DNA from: Romboutsia_C sp015668195
GTDB taxonomy: Bacteria > Bacillota > Clostridia > Peptostreptococcales > Peptostreptococcaceae
Direction of reading: 5' to 3'
Assembly (NCBI RefSeq): GCF_015668195.1
Contig: NZ_JADPFC010000001.1
Span: 558,001 to 622,000, forward strand
Length of the DNA stretch: 64,000 nt
In this document: positions 23,899 to 32,702 of the stretch, piece after piece
Layout: the number at the start of each line of letters is the position of its first letter
Numbering within the stretch: position 1 is the stretch's first letter
Program-made: the position numbers and the translations under genes
Notes under the pieces: model-generated
What the model saw: the letters and a program-made list of their open reading frames with translations, nothing else
The model's database searches: none
What the model was told of the DNA's origin: nothing

Positions 23899-24081
23899 AT
23901 GTATAAATATATGTATAAAGAAATTGATTCTAGTACTATGTTCAGAAATTCTAGGCATAGAGAGTTAATAGATAAGTATAGCAAAGAAGGATGGAGATTT
24001 ATATCAGCAATACCTAGTGAATTTGAACTTAACGGGAAAATAAGTAAATTTGATTTAGTATTTGAAAAAATAGAAGAATGA
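23899..24081 (+). CDS. DUF4177-family small protein
   Basis: A 60-residue protein. The ATG at 23899 has GGGGGA 6 bases upstream; the ATG at 23887 precedes that signal. MYKYMYKEIDSSTMFRNSR, followed by DKYSKEGWRFISAIPSEFE and FDLVFEK, is the DUF4177 pattern (Y-K-V, then LN-x-x-G-x-x-GW-x-hh). Function unknown. Followed by a terminator. Confidence 0.78.
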   Translation: MYKYMYKEIDSSTMFRNSRHRELIDKYSKEGWRFISAIPSEFELNGKISKFDLVFEKIEE

Positions 24082-24105
24082 TCCCAAATTTATTAAATTT
24101 AATCA

Positions 24106-24157
24106 ATAACTCTATCTTAGTATATATACTCCAATAACTATGATAGAGTTGTTTTTA
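24106..24157 (+). terminator. Intrinsic terminator
   Basis: AACTCTATC / GATAGAGTT with a 25-base loop containing a minor AGT/ACT pairing, then GTTTTTATTTT. Confidence 0.7.
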
Positions 24158-24283
24158 TTTTGCTTATTTAATAGTTTTTAAATATATTTTTAAGGGTATT
24201 TATTATTTTAAATAAGTTAAGTCTAATTATAAAAATACTAGTTAAATATATTTACCATACATAGTTAAAGGAGCATAATAAAA

Positions 24284-24580
24284 ATGAAATATTTTATTGT
24301 TGAAGGGAAACTAAAAAATCAAAATCCAATTGATGTAAATATAATGAAAGAACATATGGCTTATTCTCAAAAGGCAATGGATGAAGGATTAATATTAATG
24401 GCTGGACTTAAAGAAGATATGAGTGGTGGACTATTTGTTATGAAGGCAGATTCTATTGAAAAAGTAGAGGAGTATCTATCTAATGAGCCACTTAAACTTT
24501 ATGGTATACAAGATTACAACGTTATAGAATTTTTACCTCATTACTTTAATCAATCACCTAGTGAATGGTTTAATAATTAA
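24284..24580 (+). CDS. YciI-family protein
   Basis: A 98-residue protein with the YciI ferredoxin-like fold. MKYFIVEGKL, HMAYSQKAMDEGLILMAGL and GGLFVMKADSIEKVEEYLSN follow the family pattern, with a conserved His in the HMAYSQ segment (usual H-x-x-Y). It ends IEFLPHYFNQ. Family members are small dimers with a putative His/Asp active site; some degrade chlorinated aromatics, most are uncharacterised. Shine-Dalgarno AAAGGAG. Monocistronic. Confidence 0.85.
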   Translation: MKYFIVEGKLKNQNPIDVNIMKEHMAYSQKAMDEGLILMAGLKEDMSGGLFVMKADSIEKVEEYLSNEPLKLYGIQDYNVIEFLPHYFNQSPSEWFNN

Positions 24581-24610
24581 TTTATAAAAAATTTAAATTA
24601 AGATAAATTA

Positions 24611-24648
24611 AAAAAAGCAAGTAGGATATGTTACCTACTTGTTTTTTT
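24611..24648 (+). terminator. Intrinsic terminator
   Basis: AAGCAAGTAGG / CCTACTTGTTTTTTT with 8-base loop. Confidence 0.9.
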
Positions 24649-24818
24649 ATATGATATAAATACATCTATCTCAAGTTTTAATTTAAAAGAAATTAGTGAT
24701 ATTTTAAACTTTATAATATTTAAAAAATTACAAAAATTATCTATAATTGGAAATAAACATGATGTATAATCTAAATAAGATTCATAATTTTCACAAATGT
24801 ATAATGGGGTGGGGTAAT

Positions 24819-25388
24819 ATGAAAAAACTAATCATGGTAATGACATTAATGCTTACACTAATTGTAACTGGTTGTTCTAAGGAAGAAGATTTTCAGATAG
24901 AGTATCAAGATTTGACTAAAGAACAATTTGAATTATTAACATTAACAGGCAATCGAGTTTTTAAGTATAATTTAAAAAATTTACCTAATGACAAAAAATA
25001 TAGACTAGAATTAGTATATGAAGTGTACAAAAACAATAAAAAGGTAAAAGAAGAATCGTTTTTGGGGATAGGATATGAACCAATGGATGAAACTTTAGAT
25101 GATTCCACATTAGCAATAAATATTCAAGATAAGAAGATAACAAGTTTTTTAGGTGGTGCTTCTTCATATATTGATATTGATGAAGATATTTCAAAATTAT
25201 CACAATATCAACCTTTCTCTGGTAATACTGAGATAAAACTTGGAGATGAAATATATTTATTTCAAGGTTCAATAGGTGAATACAATCTTATAAATATAAG
25301 TTCAGGTAGATTATCAAAAGAAGAAAAAAATAAAATTATAAAAGGCAATGAATTGAATGTATTTATTAAACTAGTATGTAAAGGATAG
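24819..25388 (+). CDS. Putative lipoprotein, 189 residues
   Basis: The ATG at 24819 has GGGGTGGGG upstream and starts a clear lipoprotein signal peptide (MKKLIMVMTLMLTLIVTGC, lipobox IVTGC, Cys19). The mature domain of 170 residues is beta-rich (YRLELVYEVYKNNKKVKEES). I cannot assign a family. It is a stand-alone unit bounded by terminators on both sides. Confidence 0.78.
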   Translation: MKKLIMVMTLMLTLIVTGCSKEEDFQIEYQDLTKEQFELLTLTGNRVFKYNLKNLPNDKKYRLELVYEVYKNNKKVKEESFLGIGYEPMDETLDDSTLAINIQDKKITSFLGGASSYIDIDEDISKLSQYQPFSGNTEIKLGDEIYLFQGSIGEYNLINISSGRLSKEEKNKIIKGNELNVFIKLVCKG

Positions 25389-25410
25389 ATAAAATTAAAA
25401 ATAGACTATA

Positions 25411-25463
25411 AAATAACTGTACTTTAGTGATTTAAATATATAAATTAAAGTACAGTTATTTAT
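25411..25463. terminator. Bidirectional terminator
   Basis: AAATAACTGTACTTTA / TAAAGTACAGTTATTT, 16-bp perfect stem between converging genes. Confidence 0.85.
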
Positions 25464-25477
25464 TAATTTATAAAATA

Positions 25478-25813
25478 TTAATCTGAAATTATTTCAAAAT
25501 TAGATATGGAATCAATTCTTAGAATTTTTATTTTAGTACACCCCTTTTTATCAATATAAGAAAATTTTATCCATTCATCATCAGCATCTAATACCGAGCA
25601 ATCTATTTCTACATTTCCATTAAAAAGCACTGCCTCATCTATTCTTATTCTACAATTTTTACCTACAAGTGAAGTTATTATATTTGACATTACACATCCC
25701 CTTCTTTGATTTCTTTCGAGTTTTTTTACTTTATCTTCAAGCTTTTTTATTTTCCCTGGATATGAAGAGAAAAGCAAAATGAAAATACAACAAGCAAAAA
25801 TTATCCACTCCAA
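25478..25813 (-). CDS. Small membrane-anchored protein with SH3/LSm-like C-terminus, 111 residues
   Basis: A TTG start at 25813 with GGGGTG 8 bases upstream. One N-terminal helix (WIIFACCIFILLFSSY) and a short basic coiled coil (KIKKLEDKVKKLERNQ) are followed by about 70 residues of beta structure. These run ITSLVGKNCRIRIDEAVLF, then VLDADDEWIKFSYIDKKG and ILRIDSISNFEI, resembling a small beta barrel. Similar proteins occur in clostridia without assigned function. Transcribed away from the XRE cassette. Confidence 0.7.
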   Translation of the reverse strand: MEWIIFACCIFILLFSSYPGKIKKLEDKVKKLERNQRRGCVMSNIITSLVGKNCRIRIDEAVLFNGNVEIDCSVLDADDEWIKFSYIDKKGCTKIKILRIDSISNFEIISD

Positions 25814-25939
25814 AACATCACCCCCTACTTCTTAAGTCGCTACATTCACTAACATATCCTTGATTTGGTAAGTTTTGTTCTTATATATATTATAATTATA
25901 CTATGATTAAAGTGCTTAGAACAAGACAACCAATATTTA

Positions 25940-25974
25940 TTAACAAAGAGGAACTAAACGTTCCTCTTTGTTAA
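25940..25974. terminator. Terminator-type hairpin (GGAGGAAC family) in a divergent intergenic region
   Basis: TTAACAAAGAGGAAC / GTTCCTCTTTGTTAA, 15-bp perfect stem, 5-base loop. Both flanking genes start here and point away, so there is no obvious transcript for it to end. Confidence 0.7.
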
Positions 25975-25991
25975 TAAATAGCCCAATAATA

Positions 25992-26024
25992 TTAAATAAT
26001 AACCCAAAATGGGTTATTATTTAA
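25992..26024 (+). promoter_or_regulatory. Perfect palindrome beside the XRE gene's ribosome site
   Basis: TTAAATAATAACCC / GGGTTATTATTTAA, 14-base perfect arms around AAAAT. The Shine-Dalgarno GGGTGA begins at 26025. It is a likely operator for the encoded XRE protein and may also sequester the start in the mRNA. Confidence 0.55.
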
Positions 26025-26036
26025 TGGGTGATAAAA

Positions 26037-26609
26037 ATGGATAATTTAAGAAAAAAACTTAAAGAAGCTAGAAAGAGAAAAAATATAACTCAAGAAGAAC
26101 TAGCTAAAAGAATTGGAATAAGCAAACATGCAATAGCAAAATATGAACAAGGTCAAAGAGAGCCTAATTTAAAAATACTTACAAGTATTATAGATGAACT
26201 TGAAATGGACTTTTGGGAAGTAGCACAAGATGCTAATTTAGAAATAGAAGCAGCACCTCCTTATGAAGAAGGTATTAAATTTGCTGATGAGGTGTATGAA
26301 AAGGCTATGAAAAAGCTAGATGGAATGTTTAAGGAAAAAGATATTAAGTATCTTGATAAAGAGGAAATGTTAAAGAAGGTGATTTATGAAAATAGAGATT
26401 TAGGAGTTAATAAAAGACTTATATCAATGTGTCATAGGGAGTATTGCAAGAGGTTTGGCGTTGAGAACAATGGTGTTATAAGCTTTGATAGTTATACATA
26501 TTTTGATGATTTTAAGAAGGAGTTTTATGATGATCTTGTGAGGTCTGTGTTGTTTACTGTTGAGCTTAAGATGAAGGAAGCTGAGGATAAGATAAAGAAG
26601 GAGAAGTAA
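26037..26609 (+). CDS. XRE-family regulator with helical C-terminal domain
   Basis: A 190-residue protein. Residues ~1-60 are a lambda-repressor HTH (LKEARKRKNITQEELAKRIG, ISKHAIAKYEQGQREPNL). The remaining ~130 residues are charged and helical without a known domain. The ATG at 26037 has GGGTGA 6 bases upstream. Its stop TAA (26607-26609) is immediately followed by the ATG of the next gene, so translation is coupled. It probably represses this cassette by binding the palindrome at 25992-26024. Codon use shifts to more G in the last 150 bases (AAGAAGG, GGTGTTATAAGC). Confidence 0.85.
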   Translation: MDNLRKKLKEARKRKNITQEELAKRIGISKHAIAKYEQGQREPNLKILTSIIDELEMDFWEVAQDANLEIEAAPPYEEGIKFADEVYEKAMKKLDGMFKEKDIKYLDKEEMLKKVIYENRDLGVNKRLISMCHREYCKRFGVENNGVISFDSYTYFDDFKKEFYDDLVRSVLFTVELKMKEAEDKIKKEK

Positions 26610-27230
26610 ATGAGTAATATGCATATAGATTTAAAGAATATACATGAAAGAGAATTACATCCATTTTTAGTAAGATATCTTGCTAAAAAAATGAATATAT
26701 ATACAAAAACTATATTTCATGAAGTATCAACTAAATTAGGAAAAGGAAAAAGTGAATGGTTACATCCAGATATAGTTGGTTTTAATTTGCCAGTTGAAAA
26801 TTGGGATGAAAAGGTATTAGAACTTTGTGGTAACTTTTCTATAAATAGAGCTACTATATACTCTTTTGAATTAAAAAAAACAATAACTATAGAAACATTA
26901 AGAGAACAATTTTTCCAGGCTGTATCTAACTCTAGTTGGTCAAATGAAGGATATTTAGTAGGTGTTGATATAAATACTGATGATATAGAATTAATGCAAG
27001 AGATAAATAGATTATCTAGTGCATTTAATATAGGAATTATAAAATTAAATTTGATTAATGTAGAAGATAGTGAAATATTAGTTCAACCAAGGAGAAAAGA
27101 AAAACTTGATGGTGAAACTATAAATAAGTTATTTAGTATAAATAAAAATTTTAAAGAATTTGTACAAGTGGTATTACATAGCATAAAGATAAATCAAGTA
27201 GTACATAATGGGCTAGATAAAGTAGTATAA
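26610..27230 (+). CDS. HrgA-like PD-(D/E)XK nuclease-type protein (N-terminal part of an interrupted gene)
   Basis: A 206-residue product. RELHPFLVRYLAKKMNIYTK, KGKSEWLHPDIVGFNLPV and IYSFELKKTITIETLREQFF follow the HrgA/COG2958-type C-terminal domain from restriction-modification loci. The spacing of PDIVG and F-E-L-K-K fits a PD-(D/E)XK nuclease site (Asp, then Glu-x-Lys); QAVSNSSWSNEGYLVG supplies the following helix. The gene starts directly at the XRE stop. The reading frame continues unbroken after the TAA at 27228-27230 for another 150 codons, so this is probably the front part of a ~357-residue protein. Function is inferred; possibly restriction-like DNA cleavage. Confidence 0.55.
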   Translation: MSNMHIDLKNIHERELHPFLVRYLAKKMNIYTKTIFHEVSTKLGKGKSEWLHPDIVGFNLPVENWDEKVLELCGNFSINRATIYSFELKKTITIETLREQFFQAVSNSSWSNEGYLVGVDINTDDIELMQEINRLSSAFNIGIIKLNLINVEDSEILVQPRRKEKLDGETINKLFSINKNFKEFVQVVLHSIKINQVVHNGLDKVV

Positions 27231-27680
27231 GAAAAAGAATTAAATGATATATTATATGTGGATAAACCAGATAGTATAAAAGATGATGGTGAAAATTTCC
27301 CGAGTACAGATATAAACAGTGAGTGTTTAGGATTAGATTCTGATTTTACAGGAAAATCTCCAAATTGTATAGAAATAGAAAATAATAAAATAAGTGTTTC
27401 ATTTTGGAAAGATATCTATATAAAAGTGTGTGATTATTTAATAGATAAAGACAAGGAAAAGTTTATAAAAGTTACTATGGATATAAGAGGGAAGAAAAGA
27501 CTTTACTTTGTAAGAGAAAGTAGTACTATGAAAGTACCTTATTATCTAAGTGAAGTAGATTTATATTTAGAGATTAACCTAAATGCTAATAGAATTATGA
27601 GTATAGTTAAGAAGTTGTTAGTTGGATATGGGATTAGTGAAGGTAAAGTTAAAATATATGTAAATAAAAATAATATATAA
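27231..27680 (+). pseudogene. C-terminal continuation of the HrgA-like gene after an in-frame TAA
   Basis: It is in the same frame as the preceding gene, starting EKELNDILYVDKPDSIKDDG. A GTG at 27258 could start translation but has no Shine-Dalgarno. After a linker, residues FTGKSPNCIEIENNKISVSF, then WKDIYIKVCDYLIDKDKEKF, GKKRLYFVRES, YYLSEVDLYLEINLNANRIM and LLVGYGISEGKVKIYV form a compact domain. From memory, it is like one found at the C-terminus of diverse restriction or defence-related proteins. So the unit is most simply read as one gene split by a nonsense mutation, or rarely by readthrough. Confidence 0.6.
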
Positions 27681-27849
27681 ATAAGATTGAAAATTAGAAA
27701 ACAAACTAAAAATGTTAAATATATTTTACATGGGTATAAATATAAGGAAATAAAAATATAATAATGAAGTATTTACTAAAAAGCAATAGGAATTAGATAT
27801 TTATGTTTTTTTAATAAGTGCGATCATTAAAAAATAAGAGGTGTTTAAA

Positions 27850-28455
27850 ATGTTTGATAAAATAGTATTGCCTTATGGATTTCACGATTTAGAACCATAT
27901 ATAGATGAGGATACTTTAGAAATTCATTATGGAAAGCATCTTCAAACTTATGTTAATAACCTAAATAGCATATTAAAAGGCTATGAAGAATTTACTAAAG
28001 GAAAAACATTAGAAGATGTATTAAAAAATGTATCTAGCTTACCAGAAGAAATTAGACAGTCTGTAATAAATCAAGGTGGTGGAGTTTACAATCATAATTT
28101 ATATTTTGCAAACTTATCTCCAAATCCTTGCAAAACACCAAAAGGAGATTTATTAAATAAGATAAATGATACTTTTGGTAGTCTTGAAAACTTAAAAAGT
28201 GAGTTAAACAAACTTGCTATATCTAAGTTTGGTTCAGGTTATGCATCTTTACTTATGGATGAAAATAAAAATTTATGTGTAAAAGCTACATCTAATCAAG
28301 ATACAACTCTTGAAGAAGGGTTAACACCTATACTTACAATAGATGTTTGGGAACATGCTTATTATTTACACTATCAAAATCGTAGAGCTGAGTATGTTGA
28401 AAATATATGGCATGTAATTGATTGGAGTAAAGTCGAAAAATTATATGAGAAGTAG
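27850..28455 (+). CDS. sodA: Superoxide dismutase, Fe/Mn family
   Basis: A 201-residue protein. The ATG at 27850 has GAGGTG 6 bases upstream (the earlier GTG is inside that signal). Metal ligands are His in HYGKHLQTYVNNL, His in YNHNLYFANL, and Asp/His in DVWEHAYYLHYQNRRAEYV. The NQGGGVYNH and SNQDTT segments resemble the Mn-type subgroup, but metal choice is not certain. It converts superoxide to peroxide and oxygen in the cytosol. Monocistronic with a terminator 100 bases on. Confidence 0.93.
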   Translation: MFDKIVLPYGFHDLEPYIDEDTLEIHYGKHLQTYVNNLNSILKGYEEFTKGKTLEDVLKNVSSLPEEIRQSVINQGGGVYNHNLYFANLSPNPCKTPKGDLLNKINDTFGSLENLKSELNKLAISKFGSGYASLLMDENKNLCVKATSNQDTTLEEGLTPILTIDVWEHAYYLHYQNRRAEYVENIWHVIDWSKVEKLYEK

Positions 28456-28556
28456 ATGATATTTTGAAATAAAATAACATATGAAGATAATTGCACAAGT
28501 TTATATAAAATACCAAAATAAATAATATGTATTATTGTTTTGATCAGTGATTAAAG

Positions 28557-28592
28557 TAAAAGGCTTTGTTAGTTATAAACAAAGCCTTTTTA
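28557..28592 (+). terminator. Intrinsic terminator
   Basis: AAAAGGCTTTGTT / AACAAAGCCTTTTT, 13-bp stem with 7-base loop. It is 100 bases after the sodA stop. Confidence 0.88.
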
Positions 28593-28702
28593 AAATTATT
28601 TTGATAGACTTATAAATGTTTCTCCAATACTCAAACCCAATACATGGTTTATATCACTTCATGAAAATGAAGTAATGTGAGATATCATTCTTATTTATAT
28701 AA

Positions 28703-29011
28703 TTAGTATGTTTTCTTTAAAATTAAATTATCCTCAAAACCACCACGAGTATCTCTTTTTTCATTTCTCCTATTCAAAACCTCATACTCACTATAACCAT
28801 ACTTCTTACCAATAGCAAAAAGTACTTCCATAATATCAGTAATTTCATCCAAATTTTTATCTTCTAAAAGCTCATTAACCTCTTCACCAAGCTTTTTATA
28901 AAGATATTCAAGAGCAACCTCATCAGAAACCCTTTCAATTTCACATTTATTCCCACTAGATTCTATAATATGCGGGATTTTATCTCTAACTAACTTATCA
29001 TAAACTTTCAT
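28703..29011 (-). CDS. MazG-like nucleoside triphosphate pyrophosphohydrolase
   Basis: A 102-residue all-helical protein. The ATG at 29011 has GGAGG 6 bases upstream. MKVYDKLVRDKIPHII, YLYKKLGEEVNELLEDKN and EITDIMEVLFAIGKKYG give the EExxE (GEEVNELL) and D-x-x-E metal motifs of the MazG/phosphoribosyl-ATP pyrophosphohydrolase superfamily. The end RRNEKRDTRGGFEDNLIL is the family's usual GGF tail. It probably hydrolyses aberrant NTPs to NMP and PPi. It is divergent from the helicase gene. Confidence 0.87.
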   Translation of the reverse strand: MKVYDKLVRDKIPHIIESSGNKCEIERVSDEVALEYLYKKLGEEVNELLEDKNLDEITDIMEVLFAIGKKYGYSEYEVLNRRNEKRDTRGGFEDNLILKKTY

Positions 29012-29134
29012 AACAACCTCCAAATACAATCATACATAAAATTATAAAACCAACTAAAATACTTGTCAAAACATGATAAAATATAATTACATAAAATGGA
29101 AAATAATAACCCAAAATAAAGAAAGGCTACACAA

Positions 29135-31660
29135 ATGAATTTAAACATAAACTGCATAACAGGTCACAACGACCATTTATATAAACGAATACAACAAAGC
29201 ATTCACACAGCCTCATCAATAGATATAATAGTATCGTTTTTGATGGAAAGTGGAGTTAAACTAATACAAAAAGATCTAGAAGCAATAAAAAACAAAAACA
29301 TACCAATAAGAATATTAACAGGAAATTACCTAAACATAACACAACCATAAGCACTATACTTAATAAAAGATATTTTAGGAGATAAAGTAGACCTAAGATT
29401 TTATAATGATACAAAAAGAAGCTTTCATGCAAAAGCATATATATTTGAAAAAGGAAATGAAGGAGAAATATTTATAGGATCTTCTAACCTTTCAAGAAGT
29501 GCTTTAACAAGTGGAATAGAGTGGAACTATAGAATAGACAAAAGGACTAACTATGATGACTTTAGATACTTCAAAGATGTATTTGAAGACTTATTTAACA
29601 ACGAATCTATAATAGTAAATGATGTAGAATTAGAAAAGTACTCAAAAACTTGGAAAAAGCCTAAAATATATGCAAATGTAAATAGTGAAAAAGAAGACAT
29701 AAACTATGTATATGAAGAAAATAATAAATCAAATATAACATCTATATATGAGCCAAGAGGAGCACAAATAGAAGCTTTATATGAATTAAAAAAGACTAGA
29801 CTAGATGGAAATGACAAAGGATTGGTAGTAGCAGCTACTGGTATAGGAAAAACATACCTAGCAGCCTTTGATAGCAGAGATTTTAATAGGGTATTGTTTT
29901 TAGCACATAGAGAAGAAATACTAAAACAAGCTTATGAAAGCTTTAAAAATATAAGAACTGATAAATATATAAGCGATATTGAAGTTAATGATAAAGTAGC
30001 AGATAATATTGAAAATAGCTTACCTTCTAATACATATAATGAAGATGGATATAATATGGGGTTTTTTATGAATTCTATTAAGGATAATGATAAAGATATA
30101 ATATTTGCATCTGTCCAAAGTTTAGGAAAAAAAGAATATTTAAATGAAAAATATTTTTCAAAAGACTATTTTGATTATATAGTGGTAGATGAATTTCATC
30201 ATGCAGTATCTAAAAACTATCAAAATATAATAAATTACTTTGATCCTAAATTTATGCTAGGACTTACAGCTACACCAGATAGATTAGATAACAAAGATGT
30301 ATTTAGTGTATGTGATTACAACACAGTATATGAAGCTACATTAAAAACAGCAATAGATAAAGGATGGTTAGTTCCATTTAGATACTATGGTATATACGAT
30401 GATAGTGTAAACTATGATGATGTTGAATACAAAAATGGAAAATATAATGACAAAGAACTAGAAAAAGCTCTTAGTATAAATAATAGAGCCAACTTAATAT
30501 TAAACCATTACAAAAAGTATAAGTCATCAAAAGCATTAGGATTTTGTACTAGTAAATCTCATGCAGAGTTTATGGCAAAGTATTTTAATGAAAATGGTAT
30601 ACCTTCTTGTGCTGTATATAGTGGTAATGATGGTAAATATAATGAAGAAAGAAGTATTGCTTTAAGAAAACTTAGAGAAGAAGAAATTAATGTTATATTC
30701 TCAGTTGATATGTTTAATGAAGGCTTAGACGTAAAGAGTATCGATATGGTAATGTTTTTAAGACCAACAGAATCACCAACAATATTTTTACAGCAATTAG
30801 GTAGAGGTCTTAGAAAAGATAAGAATAAAAAATATTTAAATGTTTTAGATTTTATCGGAAATTATAAAAAAGCTAATTTAGTACCATATTTACTAACTGG
30901 AGAAAGTAAAGTAAAAGAATTATCATCAAAATCATACTTACAAGAAGAATGCTATCCAGAAGATTGTATTATAGATTTTGATTTTAGGCTTATAGATATA
31001 TTTGAAAGAATGAGAAAAGAAAGTCAAAAGATTGAAGATATGATTAAAGAAGAATTTTATAATATAAAAAGAGATTTAGGGAATAGACCTTCAAGAGTTG
31101 AATTATTTACTTATATGGATGATGATTTATATAATAATATAAAGAAAAAAGCTAAGATAAATCCATTTAAAGATTATATAAGCTTTCTAAAAAAAATAGA
31201 TGAATTACATGAAGATGAAAAAGCTATTATTGATACTCCTGCTTATGATTTTATAAAATTTATAGAAACTACTAGTATGAGTAAGACTTATAAATTGCCA
31301 GTGATACTTGCTTTATATAATAATGGGAATATGAAGCTTAAAATTAATGATGATGATTTATATAAATCATTTAAAGAATTTTATAATAAAGGATCTAATA
31401 AAGTTGATATGCTAAAAGATAAATCAACATCAAAATTTAAAACTTGGGAGAAAAAGCAATATGTAAATTTAGCAAGAAAAAATCCAGTACATTTTTTATG
31501 TAAAAGTAGTAGTGAGTTTTTCTATTTAGATGGAGACTATGTTTGTTTAAATGAAGAATTAGGTAAGTACTTAGATAATGAGAACTTCATTAAAAATATA
31601 AAAGACGCTATAGACTTTAGAACTAAAGAGTATTATAAAAATAGATTTAAAAATAAGTAA
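29135..31660 (+). pseudogene. PLD-like nuclease / SF2 helicase / DUF3427 protein, interrupted by one TAA
   Basis: One frame of 842 codons broken only at TAA 29348-29350 (context ACACAACCATAAGCACTA, probably CAA before). The N-terminal part carries half of a phospholipase-D-like nuclease site; the matching HAKAYIF ... GSSNLSRSAL motif follows the stop. Then comes an SF2 helicase: VVAATGIGKTYLAA (Walker A), VDEFHHA (DExH), LTATPDR, DMFNEGLDVKS and QQLGRGLRKDK. A C-terminal DUF3427 ends at 31660. The part from TTG at 29822 still encodes an almost whole helicase without the PLD domain. Such proteins are thought to act in DNA repair or defence. Start at 29135 after AAAGG. Confidence 0.85.
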
Positions 31661-31672
31661 AATAAATAGTTT

Positions 31673-31704
31673 AGACCCTACGTCGCGAAACATGACATAG
31701 GGGT
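31673..31704 (+). other. Hairpin between the helicase and HIT genes
   Basis: ACCCTACGTC ... GACATAGGGGT can pair over about 10 positions with one mismatch and one bulge. It has unusually high GC for this DNA and no T-run. Role unknown. Confidence 0.4.
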
Positions 31705-31718
31705 AAAAGGAGAAAATT

Positions 31719-32081
31719 ATGAATTGTATATTTTGTGAAATGGATAATTATATACTAGAAAATGAACTAGCATATGCAATATTTGATAAATTCCCAGTAA
31801 ACAAAGGACATATGCTATTTATACCTAAAAGGCATGTAAAAGACTTTTTTGAAATAACTAAAGAAGAAAGAGAAGCTATATTTAATTTAGTAGATGAAGG
31901 TAAAAAATTATTAGATGAAAAGTATAATCCAGGTGGATACAATGTAGGCGTAAACTGTGGGCAAGTATCAGGACAAACTGTTATGCATGTTCATGTTCAT
32001 CTTATACCAAGATACATTGGTGATACAAATTGTCCAAAAGGTGGAGTAAGAGGAGTTATACCAAATATGATGAAATATTAA
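31719..32081 (+). CDS. HIT-family protein (Hint-like nucleotide hydrolase)
   Basis: A 120-residue protein with the histidine triad HVHVHLIPR (about residues 88-96). It opens CIFCEMDNYILENELAYAIF, and KFPVNKGHMLFIPKRHVKDF gives the upstream conserved His. It hydrolyses or transfers nucleotidyl groups from AMP derivatives through the central His. The CxxC (Cys3, Cys6) resembles the zinc-binding pair of some HIT proteins. Shine-Dalgarno AAAAGGAG. A perfect terminator overlaps its stop codon. Confidence 0.92.
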   Translation: MNCIFCEMDNYILENELAYAIFDKFPVNKGHMLFIPKRHVKDFFEITKEEREAIFNLVDEGKKLLDEKYNPGGYNVGVNCGQVSGQTVMHVHVHLIPRYIGDTNCPKGGVRGVIPNMMKY

Positions 32082-32116
32082 AAATAAGGAGGAACAAATC
32101 GTTCCTCCTTATTTTT
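32080..32116. terminator. Bidirectional terminator (GGAGGAAC family)
   Basis: AAAAATAAGGAGGAAC / GTTCCTCCTTATTTTT, 16-bp perfect stem and 5-base loop. It is shared by the converging HIT gene and the leftward gene at 32115. Confidence 0.92.
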
Positions 32117-32567
32117 AATCTTCTACTACACTTATTATATCTGTTCCTACCAATGAATCCCCTCTAAAACGTTCTTCAATTAATAAATTTACCTTATCTC
32201 CAACTTTTAGATTCTTTTTCTCTAAGCTTTTATATAAATCAGACTTTTTGATTGGTTCTTCTTTATAAACCCTTTCATTTCCTTCACTATCAGTATACTC
32301 AATTTCTAAATCCCATTCTTCATAATCGTATATTTTTTTCTTTTCTTTTACCTTCTTTGTTGTTCCATCTTCTTGTTTAACCTTTTTAGTAACTTCTTTT
32401 GTTTCCCATTTACCCTCTTCAAACTCCATTTCAGTAATAATACCTGTTGTTTCAAAGTTTTTAGAAGTAGACTTTACAAAAAATATAGAATATATGAAGT
32501 AAACAGGAATTGCTATAATTACTATAGCTACAGCAATAACTATTAATGTATAAATTTTTTTCCCCAT
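32115..32567 (-). CDS. Membrane-anchored hypothetical protein, 150 residues
   Basis: An N-terminal membrane helix (IYTLIVIAVAIVIIAIPVYF, about residues 5-25) and an extracellular, highly charged beta domain (EVTKKVKQEDGTTKKVKEKK, YEEWDLEIEYTDSEGNERVY) ending VGDKVNLLIEERFRGDSLVG. The layout recalls DUF3592-type proteins, in which a small beta domain follows one helix, but I cannot confirm it. GGAAGG before ATG. Monocistronic. Confidence 0.7.
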   Translation of the reverse strand: MGKKIYTLIVIAVAIVIIAIPVYFIYSIFFVKSTSKNFETTGIITEMEFEEGKWETKEVTKKVKQEDGTTKKVKEKKKIYDYEEWDLEIEYTDSEGNERVYKEEPIKKSDLYKSLEKKNLKVGDKVNLLIEERFRGDSLVGTDIISVVED

Positions 32568-32702
32568 AATATATCCTTCCTTTAAACAATAATATATAAT
32601 AGTCTAACAAAATAAGATGTGTAAATCAATAAATTATTAAACTACCTACATATTGAGTAGTTTTTATTGTATAATCATAAAAAAAGCTATATGAGGTGCA
32701 AA

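Noticed and set aside
27228..29350. Stop-codon reassignment or programmed readthrough explaining the TAA/TGA interruptions
   Set aside because: All other genes end normally at TAA/TAG/TGA, the stops have no common context, and a pseudogene or base-call explanation is simpler.
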